Positions 9,156 to 16,467 of a stretch of DNA of 45,868 nucleotides are shown piece after piece. The translations under genes were made by a program, and so were the position numbers. The stretch is taken from contig JAICQQ010000046.1 in the NCBI GenBank assembly GCA_025937785.1, forward strand, positions 1 through 45,868, in the 5' to 3' direction. Numbering within the stretch: position 1 is the first letter of the stretch; each line of letters opens with the position of its first letter. The DNA comes from Polyangiaceae bacterium. Lineage in GTDB: Bacteria > Myxococcota_A > Polyangia > Polyangiales > Polyangiaceae. The notes beneath the pieces are model-generated. The model was given only the letters and a program-made list of their open reading frames with translations, was not told the origin of the DNA and searched no databases.

Positions 9156-10133
9156 TCAGGCGCGGACGCGGATGCGGGGCTTTGGCTCGCGAGCAGCCCT
9201 CAGGTAGCGACGGCCGAGGGCGCGCAGCGCCAGCCTCAGCTCCGCGGGCTCGATGACCTCGAAGTCACAGCCGAACATGCCCAGATAAACACCCAGCGCC
9301 TCGAACGTGTCCGCGCCCACACTGGCGACGCAGTGCGTCTCGTCCAACGGTTCGACGCTGACGGCAGGCGGCACGCGACGTGCCAGCGCTTCGGCGGAAA
9401 GCTTCACCTTGACGCGAGCGCGCACGTGCCAGGTTGCCCGATCGATACCGCGTTTCATTGAAGCCAGCAGTACGGCTTCGGGGACGGCCCGCGCAACGAA
9501 CGCCGGCCCCAGGTGGCCCGCAGGACGCAAGCGATCGACGCGGAAGGTTCGAAAGTCCCCACGACCGAGGTCATACGCGATCAGATACCAGCGTCGCCCG
9601 TCGTGCACGACGCGGTATGGTTCGCACACACGCGACGATTCGTGACCCGCGTGATCCCGATAGCTGAAACTCAGGCGCTGCTGCCGGTCGCAAGCGAGCG
9701 CCACCTGGCTCAATACGGCGCTATCGACCAGCGCTTCGGTCGTCGGCAAGGCTACGATGGCGCGGGCCAACGTGGCGACACGCTTCCGGATGCGCTTCGG
9801 CAAGAACTGCTCGAGCTTGTTCATGGCCCTCAGCGATAACTCTTCGATACCGCTGACGGCGCCGGTAGCGGCCCAGCGCAGCCCGACCGCGATCGCGACG
9901 GCCTCGTCGTCGTCGAGCAACAGCGGCGGCAGCTCGCTGCCGACGCGCAACCGATAGCCTCCCTCTAGCCCCGGGGACCCGACGATCGGGTAGCCGAGCT
10001 CACGCAAGCGTTCGACGTCATTTCGAATCGTGCGCGTGGTGACAGCCAGCTCAGTCGCCAGCTGGGGCCCGGTCCACGCCCGGCGCTGCTGCAACAGCGC
10101 CAACAACGCCAACAATCTTCCCGCTGTTTTCAT
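9156..10133 (-). CDS. WYL-domain transcriptional regulator (YafY/PafC type)
   Basis: This 325-residue protein has an N-terminal winged helix-turn-helix (residues 1-60, LATELAVTTRTIRNDVERLR) and a WYL ligand-sensing domain (about 150-210) that includes the literal WYL in GRRWYLIAYD, followed by a WCX-like C-terminal segment. Such proteins usually repress or activate a neighbouring gene in response to a small molecule or nucleic acid. Its start is 62 bases from the divergent epoxide hydrolase start. A WYL regulator facing an epoxide-hydrolase-like gene is a common arrangement, so it probably controls that gene from the shared interval. Confidence 0.92.
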   Translation of the reverse strand: MKTAGRLLALLALLQQRRAWTGPQLATELAVTTRTIRNDVERLRELGYPIVGSPGLEGGYRLRVGSELPPLLLDDDEAVAIAVGLRWAATGAVSGIEELSLRAMNKLEQFLPKRIRKRVATLARAIVALPTTEALVDSAVLSQVALACDRQQRLSFSYRDHAGHESSRVCEPYRVVHDGRRWYLIAYDLGRGDFRTFRVDRLRPAGHLGPAFVARAVPEAVLLASMKRGIDRATWHVRARVKVKLSAEALARRVPPAVSVEPLDETHCVASVGADTFEALGVYLGMFGCDFEVIEPAELRLALRALGRRYLRAAREPKPRIRVRA

Positions 10134-10141
10134 GCATCTAG

Positions 10142-10162
10142 CGTCCGCGACAATGCGGAACG
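10142..10162. promoter_or_regulatory. Candidate operator between WYL regulator and epoxide hydrolase
   Basis: An inverted repeat, TCCGC (10144-10148) and GCGGA (10155-10159) spaced by GACAAT, lies in the 62-base interval between the two divergent starts. It extends imperfectly to CGTCCGC / GCGGAACG. Position and symmetry suit a binding site for the WYL regulator, but no binding data are implied. Confidence 0.35.
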
Positions 10163-10195
10163 ATCCTTTCCTAATTGAGAGATAGCTTGTGCAGC

Positions 10196-11383
10196 ATGAA
10201 AAACCACGAAGAAACCCTCTCGCCGGACAGCATTCACCCGTTTCGTGTCCAGGTGCTTGACGCCGAGCTCACGGATCTGCGTGCCCGTTTGAAGCGCACG
10301 CGCCTGCCGCCGCCGGTTCCAGATTACGGTTGGCAACGCGGGGTGCCAGCCGACCATCTGGGAGCGCTGTTGGACTACTGGGGCGGGGCATTCGACTGGC
10401 GCGCGGCAGAAGCGCAACTGAACCGATGGCCCCAGTTCACCACGGAGATCGACGGCCAGCTGATCCATTTCCTCCACGTGCGTTCGCCCGAACCCAACGC
10501 GCTGCCGCTGGTCTTGCACCATGGCTGGCCCAGCTCATTCGTCGAGTTCCTGAAGATCGTGGGGCCCCTGACCGACCCGCGCGCTCACGGGGGAGATCCT
10601 ACCGACGCCTTCGACCTGGTCGTGCCGTCGCTGCCGGGCTTCGGGTTCTCCGTGCCCGTCCGCGAACCGGGGTGGCAGGCCGCGCGCACGGCGCGCGCGC
10701 TCGCCGTCTTGATGCGGCGTCTCGGCTACGATCGGTATGGCGTGCATGGCGGGGACGTCGGGGCAGCCGTTGCGGGCGCCCTGAGCAGCGCCGCGCCCGA
10801 TCGAGTGGTCGGCGTGCATTTCTCGACAGAGCCGCAAACGGCCGTGACCGTCGCGGCGTTCATGGGCGATCCGGCGCGAACTCCGGGCCTCACCGAAGCA
10901 GAGCGCGAGCAAGTCGAGACACTCGCACGCGTCTCCAGCGACGGCTCGGGCTACCTCCAGCTTCAGACCACGCGGCCCCAAACGCTCGCCTACGCTCTCA
11001 CCGACTCACCGGCATTCCAGCTCGCCTTCATCGCAGAGAAGTTCAAAGAATGGACGGACCCCATGCATGAGCTCCCCGAGCAGGCCGTCGATCGCGACCA
11101 GCTGCTGACCAACGTCGCGCTCTACTGGTTCACGGCTTCGGGCGCTTCCGCCGCGCACTTCCTCTACGAAAACATGCATGCCCAGGAGTGGGGCGGCGAG
11201 GGCACCGCGCCCAAGGGTTTCGCCGTGTTCGGCAAGCAATCCTTCACCCGCAAGCTCGTCGATCCCGAGCATCGAGCGGCGCACTATCGCGAGTACGAGC
11301 GCGGCGGTCACTTCCCCGCCATGGAAGTCCCCGATCTCTTGACCCAGGACCTCCGAACGTTTTTCCGCCAACTCGCACGCTAA
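10196..11383 (+). CDS. Epoxide hydrolase (microsomal type, alpha/beta hydrolase)
   Basis: From the ATG at 10196 the product has 395 residues. An N-terminal EHN domain (about 12-120) precedes an alpha/beta hydrolase. The oxyanion motif HGWP sits at 109-112, the nucleophile is D187 in GVHGGDVGA (the Asp in place of Ser marks epoxide hydrolases), and the catalytic histidine is in YERGGHFPAMEVPDLL near the C-terminus. It likely opens an epoxide to a diol; the natural substrate is unknown. An upstream TTG at 10175 would add seven residues and is less likely. It faces the WYL regulator and is probably under its control. Confidence 0.9.
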   Translation: MKNHEETLSPDSIHPFRVQVLDAELTDLRARLKRTRLPPPVPDYGWQRGVPADHLGALLDYWGGAFDWRAAEAQLNRWPQFTTEIDGQLIHFLHVRSPEPNALPLVLHHGWPSSFVEFLKIVGPLTDPRAHGGDPTDAFDLVVPSLPGFGFSVPVREPGWQAARTARALAVLMRRLGYDRYGVHGGDVGAAVAGALSSAAPDRVVGVHFSTEPQTAVTVAAFMGDPARTPGLTEAEREQVETLARVSSDGSGYLQLQTTRPQTLAYALTDSPAFQLAFIAEKFKEWTDPMHELPEQAVDRDQLLTNVALYWFTASGASAAHFLYENMHAQEWGGEGTAPKGFAVFGKQSFTRKLVDPEHRAAHYREYERGGHFPAMEVPDLLTQDLRTFFRQLAR

Positions 11384-11510
11384 AAGCCTGCTCAGTGCAT
11401 TCTGACCCCTCCCGAAATGTGTGCGCGTGTGTTGCGTGGTAGTTCGTTCGAGCTAAGTTAATGCAATCTTAGCCGAGCTGTAGCCCGCGCACCTTTTTGC
11501 GGAGAACCAA

Positions 11511-12626
11511 ATGCCCGACACCAAGCTGCCTACCGAACCCGCCGCCCCTGGCCAGCCTGCACCATCGCCGGCGCTCGAAGGCAAGGCGCCACCCCAAGCC
11601 GAGCGACGCCTCAGCTCGATCCCCCCCGCGCTCGCGGTGTCGGGCATGGCCTCACGCATTCCGCCAGCGCCGCGCCCACCCACGCGGGCGCAGCAGCACT
11701 CTGACGGCCTGCCCGAGCACGTGCGCCCCAAGCACTCGCGACCACAGAAGTCGCGGCCACAAAGCTCCCAACCCCACGCGGCGCGCCCGCCGATCTCACG
11801 ACCCAAGAGCTCGCACCCCGAGAGTTTGCGCTCCGAGAGTCTTCGCCGCCTGGTCGCTACCACGCCAGCTGCGGCGCTCGACGAGAAGCCTGACGAGCGC
11901 CCGACGACGCACCCGGTGGTAACGACGCAACGACCCGCACCGCGGCGTGACGGGGGCGCTGTGCTCTTAGGCATGGCCGCGGCGGGGCTGCTGCTCGGCA
12001 CGTTGTGGTTGCTGCGCGAGCCCGCTCGGCCCGCGCAAGCCCCGGCGCTTGCTCCCGCAGCTGCCGCGGCAAGCGACGGCGCGCGCGTAGCCCGAGCGAC
12101 CCACGTCGCACGAACCTCCGAGCCAGCAGCAGCCGCCCCAAACTTAGAACTCGACGAATCCAAGCCCGTAACGCTTCCGCAGACCGGGAGCACGCACGGG
12201 CCCAGCGCCAGCTCCGCACCCCGGCGACCGGCTCCCGAAGCGCAAGCTGCGCCCACCGTCCCCGTGGCGAGCGCGACGCCAGCGGTGACCGAGACCGAGA
12301 CAGCCGCGCCCGCGGCCAGCGCTTCGGAGGAGGCTCCGGCACCTGCTCCCGCGCTGCCCGCCTTCGATGCCGAGGCCGCAAAGCACGCCCTCGGAGCGAG
12401 CGCCCGAGCGGCCTCGAGTTGTCGCAAGGGCGACGATCCGACCGGCACCGCCGAAGTCATCGTTACTTTCGCGCCCTCGGGGCGCGTCACCTCGGCCAAT
12501 GTGAACGGTGCCCCTTACGCTGGCACCAGGACGGGCGGGTGCATCGCCGCCACCCTGCGCGGCGCGACCGTACCCCCGTTCGCCGGCAATCACCTGACCG
12601 TTCGCAAGCTCGTCGTCGTCCGCTGA
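11511..12626 (+). CDS. AgmX/TonB-C-like membrane protein with eight 5-residue repeats
   Basis: The 371-residue protein starts at ATG after GGAGA seven bases upstream. Residues 1-145 are Pro/Ser/Arg-rich and cytoplasmic by the positive-inside rule. They include eight tandem pentapeptides (residues 72-111) of the pattern (R/Q/H)-P-x-x-S. One membrane helix (AVLLGMAAAGLLLGTLWLL, about 150-168) is followed by an Ala/Pro-rich spacer and a compact C-terminal domain of about 80 residues (TAEVIVTFAPSGRVTSANV, then GCIAATLRGATVPPF) resembling the AgmX/TonB C-terminal fold with two cysteines. The same fold ends the kinase at 8-1744. AgmX-type proteins are associated with gliding motility or energy-coupled envelope work in myxobacteria. 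That role is only suggested here. Confidence 0.75.
   Translation: MPDTKLPTEPAAPGQPAPSPALEGKAPPQAERRLSSIPPALAVSGMASRIPPAPRPPTRAQQHSDGLPEHVRPKHSRPQKSRPQSSQPHAARPPISRPKSSHPESLRSESLRRLVATTPAAALDEKPDERPTTHPVVTTQRPAPRRDGGAVLLGMAAAGLLLGTLWLLREPARPAQAPALAPAAAAASDGARVARATHVARTSEPAAAAPNLELDESKPVTLPQTGSTHGPSASSAPRRPAPEAQAAPTVPVASATPAVTETETAAPAASASEEAPAPAPALPAFDAEAAKHALGASARAASSCRKGDDPTGTAEVIVTFAPSGRVTSANVNGAPYAGTRTGGCIAATLRGATVPPFAGNHLTVRKLVVVR
11724..11843 (+). repeat. Degenerate 15-bp coding repeat (pentapeptide RPxxS)
   Basis: Eight consecutive 15-base units encode RPKHS, RPQKS, RPQSS, QPHAA, RPPIS, RPKSS, HPESL and RSESL. The DNA units are imperfect. The repeated Arg-Pro and Ser make a basic, phosphorylatable, unstructured segment just before the membrane helix of the AgmX-like protein. 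Confidence 0.7.
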
Positions 12627-12653
12627 GCAATCGCCAGCGCTACTACCACCCCG

Positions 12654-13049
12654 CTAATATGGGCCACGGCGCAGGGGGGCGAAGCGCTGCTTCCAATCTT
12701 CCACCCTGAGGCGGCGGCGCCCGCGTACCTGTTGCTCGCGCATGACGTACGTCTCCGCGGCGCGCCCGTCTTCCAAGGCGATGGTCACGCGTTGAAACAG
12801 CACCGGTACTTCCTTGATCACGTCCAGGCGCCGCCGGATCTCGCGCGTCACGGCGTACACTTCGCCGAACACGCGGTAGCCGGGGAACTCGATCATGGCT
12901 GGATAGACGCCCAGGTCGACGAGACGGTATTTGGGTACTGTGTGACCGTTCCCGACAAACTGCGCGCCTTGCAGGGCGGGGTGATCAGGCTCTCCGTTGC
13001 GTAGCGATCCGTAGACGAATACCAGTAACGTCTCGTCGCCCTCGGCCAT
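12654..13049 (-). CDS. Gamma-glutamylcyclotransferase-like (GGCT/AIG2 fold) protein with altered catalytic position
   Basis: From the ATG at 13049 the product has 131 residues; a TTG at 13085 would add twelve. The N-terminal FVYGSLRNGE (residues 11-20) is the substrate-loop signature of the GGCT/AIG2 family, and FPGYRVFGEVYAVTRE continues the fold. Family enzymes release 5-oxoproline from gamma-glutamyl compounds using a Glu in an LDxxEG motif. Here the matching sequence is LDVIKEVP (75-82), with Lys at the usual Glu position and Glu one residue later. Activity is therefore uncertain. It is a stand-alone gene convergent with the AgmX-like gene. Confidence 0.75.
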   Translation of the reverse strand: MAEGDETLLVFVYGSLRNGEPDHPALQGAQFVGNGHTVPKYRLVDLGVYPAMIEFPGYRVFGEVYAVTREIRRRLDVIKEVPVLFQRVTIALEDGRAAETYVMREQQVRGRRRLRVEDWKQRFAPLRRGPY

Positions 13050-13211
13050 TCGGCTACGACTACCCGAGCCGTCCCCCTGAGGCAACCTTCTCCGTTCGGG
13101 GCATTGGCGCGACTCGGCTCACGGACCTCTCAGGAGGGACCTGCGCCCCAATGAAGTTCGTGGTGTGTGCCCGGGGTGGGCATGCGCTAGGCTACGCGGG
13201 CCTTGCTACGA

Positions 13212-14306
13212 ATGCTTTGCTTCCATGGTGTCGAGCACTGGCCGGGGCGCTCCGCCTGGATGACGCTGCTGCTCGTCGCCTGCCAGAGTCCAACCTTCCA
13301 CGTCGCCGAGGGAACGGCAAGCACGACCGGGGAGCAAACCAGCGGTATCGCTGGGGAAGGCGGCGGAAGCGGGACGCAGACGACGACCGGTGGCGGCGGC
13401 ACGGGAGTCGTCGCCAATCACTGTTCCAACGACGTGAAGGACGACGACGAGACCGACATCGACTGCGGCGGTGGGACCTGCGTCGACTGCGTCGACGGCC
13501 TCGCCTGCGACAGCGACGACGATTGCTGGAACCGCGGTTGCGTCGATGGCCGGTGCGTGACGCCCAGCTGCGTCGACGGCCGCATGAATTGGGAAGAAAG
13601 CGACGTCGATTGTGGAGGCAGTTGTGAGCGCTGCGGCACCGACGAGCATTGCAACGAGAACGCCCAATGCGCCAGCAACGTCTGCACGGCCCGGACCTGC
13701 GACGAACCCTCGTGCAGCGACGGCAAGAAGAACGGCAGTGAGGCCGACGTCGACTGCGGGGAGGCGTGTGGAACGCCGTGTCCGTTGCAGGCTGCATGCG
13801 CTTCGGACGCAGACTGCGAGTCCGAAGTCTGCCTGAACGACGTCTGCTCCACGGAAGCGTGCGACAACGGCAATACCGATGCCGGTGAAGCCGACAGCGA
13901 CTGTGGGGGCAGCGACTGCCCGGCTTGCGACGACGGCAGCGACTGCCAGATGGACACCGACTGTGCGAGCGGAGTCTGCTCCCAGGGCACGTGCCAGGCC
14001 GCCTCGTGCTCGGACGGCACCAGGAACCAAAACGAAAGCGACGTCGACTGTGGGGGCCCCTGCGGCCCGTGCCCCGATCTCTCGGCCTGCACGCAGGCGT
14101 CGGACTGCGCGAGCCGAGCATGCGCCGACTTCATCTGTCAGCGGCCCACGTGCTCAGATCCCGTGCGAAATGGCTCCGAGACCGGCATCAACTGTGGAGG
14201 CCCAGGCTGCCCCCAATGCGGTGTCGGCAGTGCTTGCAACGTGGATGGGGATTGCCTGACGAATGCCTGCTCGGAAGGAACGTGCACGGAGCAATCCGGG
14301 GGCTAA
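13212..14306 (+). CDS. Cys-rich repeat lipoprotein (six about 48-residue modules)
   Basis: From the ATG at 13212 the product has 364 residues. A short signal ends in the lipobox LLVAC, followed by a Ser/Thr/Gly linker. The rest consists of six consecutive modules of about 48 residues, each following C-x-DG-x-x-N-x-x-E-x-DVDCGG-x-C-x-x-C, then x-x-C-x-x-x-x-DC-x-S-x-x-C-x-x-x-x-C. Each holds about eight cysteines, so the protein should be disulfide-rich and stable on the cell surface. The acidic DxDxxDCGG loop could bind calcium. Such modules are frequent in myxobacterial surface proteins of unknown role. No enzyme domain is present. A second in-frame ATG at 13260 would start the protein immediately before the lipobox. 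Confidence 0.8.
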   Translation: MLCFHGVEHWPGRSAWMTLLLVACQSPTFHVAEGTASTTGEQTSGIAGEGGGSGTQTTTGGGGTGVVANHCSNDVKDDDETDIDCGGGTCVDCVDGLACDSDDDCWNRGCVDGRCVTPSCVDGRMNWEESDVDCGGSCERCGTDEHCNENAQCASNVCTARTCDEPSCSDGKKNGSEADVDCGEACGTPCPLQAACASDADCESEVCLNDVCSTEACDNGNTDAGEADSDCGGSDCPACDDGSDCQMDTDCASGVCSQGTCQAASCSDGTRNQNESDVDCGGPCGPCPDLSACTQASDCASRACADFICQRPTCSDPVRNGSETGINCGGPGCPQCGVGSACNVDGDCLTNACSEGTCTEQSGG

Positions 14307-14503
14307 AGACCCCGGATCGGCCTGCGGAGCCTTCCTTGCCTCGCGAGAAGAAGCGGCCCGTGATAGAACTGAGCGCGAGTGGACGACCCCATGGAGCTGC
14401 TGGAAACAAGCGGTTTCGGCTCGAGGTTCTGGCAGAAGGACTGCTGGCTCCTGCTCGTCGCCACACAGCCTCTCCAGCGTGAGCCGGTTCCGCGCTCGCA
14501 GGG

Positions 14504-14521
14504 CCCACGTCCGTGGGTTTT
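14504..14521 (+). terminator. Small hairpin with T-run just before the sigma factor start
   Basis: CCCACG (14504-14509) and CGTGGG (14512-14517) form a short stem followed directly by TTTT (14518-14521). The sigma factor ATG is only six bases further on. It could end transcripts arriving from the Cys-rich gene, act as an attenuator, or mask the ribosome-binding site. The stem is short, so confidence is low. Confidence 0.4.
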
Positions 14522-14527
14522 GTCCGG

Positions 14528-15157
14528 ATGACTTCGTTCCTCGCTAGCCGCGCTGACTCGACTCCCCTCTCGGTGGAGCAAAGCATCGTCCCGTCGATCA
14601 GCGACGTGGACCTGGCTAACCGCCTGATGGCCGGGGAGCCCTGGGCAAGGGAGGCCTTCTACCGGCGCTACGTGAAGGCCGTGTGGTGCACCGCGCTCAG
14701 ACTCGTGGGCGATCGCGCGGACGCCGACGACGTGGTCCAAGACACCTTCGTCGAGGCGCTGCGTGACGTGAGCAAACTCCGCGAGCCGTCGCGCATGCGG
14801 GCTTGGCTCTTGCAGATCACGGTTCACCAGGCGCATCGCAGGTTCCGCAAGCGCAAGTTGATGCGCCGTCTCGGCCTCGAGCGTCCCCAAGAAGACGGTC
14901 TGCTCGAGACCCTCGCCAAGCCCGGCGCTTCGACCGAAACTCGCGCCGAGCTCGCGTGCATCGACCGGGTGCTGGGTCGCGTTTCGGCCAGCCAGCGCTT
15001 TGCGTGGATGCTGCGCCACGTCGAAGGGCTTAGCTTGGAGGAGGTGGCCGAGGCATGCGAGTGTTCGCTCGCGACTGCCAAGCGGCGCATCGCGCGCACC
15101 GCACGACATCTGGAGGCCGAGCTCGGACCCGGCGCCGGAGGGGGTTCGGAGCCATGA
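14528..15157 (+). CDS. ECF-type RNA polymerase sigma factor
   Basis: From the ATG at 14528 the product has 209 residues. Region 2 lies at about 40-110 (ADDVVQDTFVEALRDVSKL, RMRAWLLQITVHQAHRRFRK) and region 4 at about 143-195 (LSLEEVAEACECSLATAKRRIARTA, a helix-turn-helix). There is no sigma region 1 or 3, as expected for extracytoplasmic-function sigma factors. Its TGA overlaps the ATG of the FecR-TPR gene, so the two are translationally coupled. Inference: the FecR-domain protein is its cognate anti-sigma or activator, as in FecI/FecR systems. A GTG at 14513 is an alternative start. Confidence 0.92.
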   Translation: MTSFLASRADSTPLSVEQSIVPSISDVDLANRLMAGEPWAREAFYRRYVKAVWCTALRLVGDRADADDVVQDTFVEALRDVSKLREPSRMRAWLLQITVHQAHRRFRKRKLMRRLGLERPQEDGLLETLAKPGASTETRAELACIDRVLGRVSASQRFAWMLRHVEGLSLEEVAEACECSLATAKRRIARTARHLEAELGPGAGGGSEP

Positions 15158-16467
15158 CCGACAGAGTCTCCAGGCCGCGGCTCAAGCCGCCGCTGCACTC
15201 GCCGTCGGATTACCTGCGCGGCGGCGAGAAACCGCTGGCCGAGCTGCTGCAGGCCGGGTTCAGCGAGCACTCGGTGCCCGCGCTGTGGCATCGGATCCAG
15301 GGGCGCCTGTATCAACCACCGTCTGCCCTGTGGCGGCCGGCTCGCCGCTGGCCGCTGTTCGCTGCGCTGGCGAGCGTCGCTACCGTTGTCGCGCTCGTTG
15401 GTTTGTTCCTGATCCGAGCGAACAGTCCCCTGCAGCTGAGCTCGGGCGAGATGCCCCCTGCGCTCATCGCCGAAGCCACGCCGCGGAGCGTCGAGCTCTC
15501 CGACGGGTCGAGCATTCGAGTGGCTCAGCAAAGCCGGCTCGAGGTGGTTTCCAACGACGCGAACACTTTCGTCACGGCCCTGACCAGGGGCAGCGCGACC
15601 TTCGAAGTGAACCCCAAAGCGCAGCGTCGCTGGATCATCGAAGTCGGCCTCACCAGCGTCGAAGTCGTGGGCACGCGTTTCACGGTGACACGCACGGAGT
15701 CGGAAGTGGCCGTGTCGGTGACGAAGGGGTTGGTGTTGGTGCGCGGCGACACGGTTCCCGGCGGTCAGCAGCGCCTCGGGGCGGGGCAGGCGCTTCGCAC
15801 CTCCACCTCGCACAGACTGGCGCACAATGACGCCAGCCACGATCAGGCCGAGGTCGCGCACTCGGGAAGTGCTCACGTAGAAGCCGCCGATGCTGCTCAC
15901 GTTTCGGAAGCGCGCGTCGATGATCTGCCGCTCGCAGACGACGACGACGCGAGCATTGCCCAGGCGCAAGCCGCTAAGAAGCCAGCTTCGATCGAGACCG
16001 ACTGGGCCGTGGGGGCCTCTCGACCGCGGCCGAGTTCAGCAGAAAAGTCGCTGATCGCGGCGCCAGCCCACGACACCGCAGAGCCGCCCACCAACGTACC
16101 ACTCGACATCGAAGCGCTGTTCGCCGAGGCCGATCGGGCGCGCGAATCCGGCGACTTGGGGCGGTCGCTCGCTTACTTCGAGCGGGTGATTACCACGGCT
16201 CCGCACTTCGATCCGCGCAGGGGCCTGGCCGCCATGTCCGTGGCACGCATGACCATGCGGAGCAATCCCGCGCGGGCGGCGGCAGCTCTGCGCTCGACTC
16301 TCGACGGAATGCCTGCGGCTCTTCAGGAAAACGCCAACGCGCGGCTCGTCGAGGCGTACGCGAAGTCGGGCCAAACGAAGAACGCGCAGAGCGCCGCTCA
16401 GCGCTATCTCGAGCGCTTCCCGAATGGTCGTCGCGCCGAAGATGTCCGCCGCTGGGCGACCCCGTGA
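15154..16467 (+). CDS. Membrane-bound FecR-domain protein with C-terminal TPR repeats (probable anti-sigma factor)
   Basis: The ATG at 15154 overlaps the sigma factor stop and gives 437 residues. The first about 65 residues are cytoplasmic, where an anti-sigma region would sit. A membrane helix at about 66-88 follows. The periplasmic FecR domain spans about 100-215 (RSVELSDGSSIRVAQQSRLE, SVEVVGTRFTVTR, VSVTKGLVLVRG). After an Ala/His-rich linker, about 315-430 forms tetratricopeptide helices (LAYFERVITTAPHFDPRRGL). A FecR domain fused to periplasmic TPRs suggests binding of a protein partner. Its stop overlaps the GTG of the next exported protein. The anti-sigma role is inferred from order and family. 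Confidence 0.88.
   Translation: MTDRVSRPRLKPPLHSPSDYLRGGEKPLAELLQAGFSEHSVPALWHRIQGRLYQPPSALWRPARRWPLFAALASVATVVALVGLFLIRANSPLQLSSGEMPPALIAEATPRSVELSDGSSIRVAQQSRLEVVSNDANTFVTALTRGSATFEVNPKAQRRWIIEVGLTSVEVVGTRFTVTRTESEVAVSVTKGLVLVRGDTVPGGQQRLGAGQALRTSTSHRLAHNDASHDQAEVAHSGSAHVEAADAAHVSEARVDDLPLADDDDASIAQAQAAKKPASIETDWAVGASRPRPSSAEKSLIAAPAHDTAEPPTNVPLDIEALFAEADRARESGDLGRSLAYFERVITTAPHFDPRRGLAAMSVARMTMRSNPARAAAALRSTLDGMPAALQENANARLVEAYAKSGQTKNAQSAAQRYLERFPNGRRAEDVRRWATP

Noticed and set aside
13192..14134. Minus-strand open frames over the Cys-rich gene
   Set aside because: Translations are Arg/Ser-rich low-complexity mirror images of the repeats; the plus frame has lipobox and six ordered Cys modules.
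14303..15109. Minus-strand open frame over the sigma factor
   Set aside because: It overlaps a clear ECF sigma factor and has no recognisable domain.
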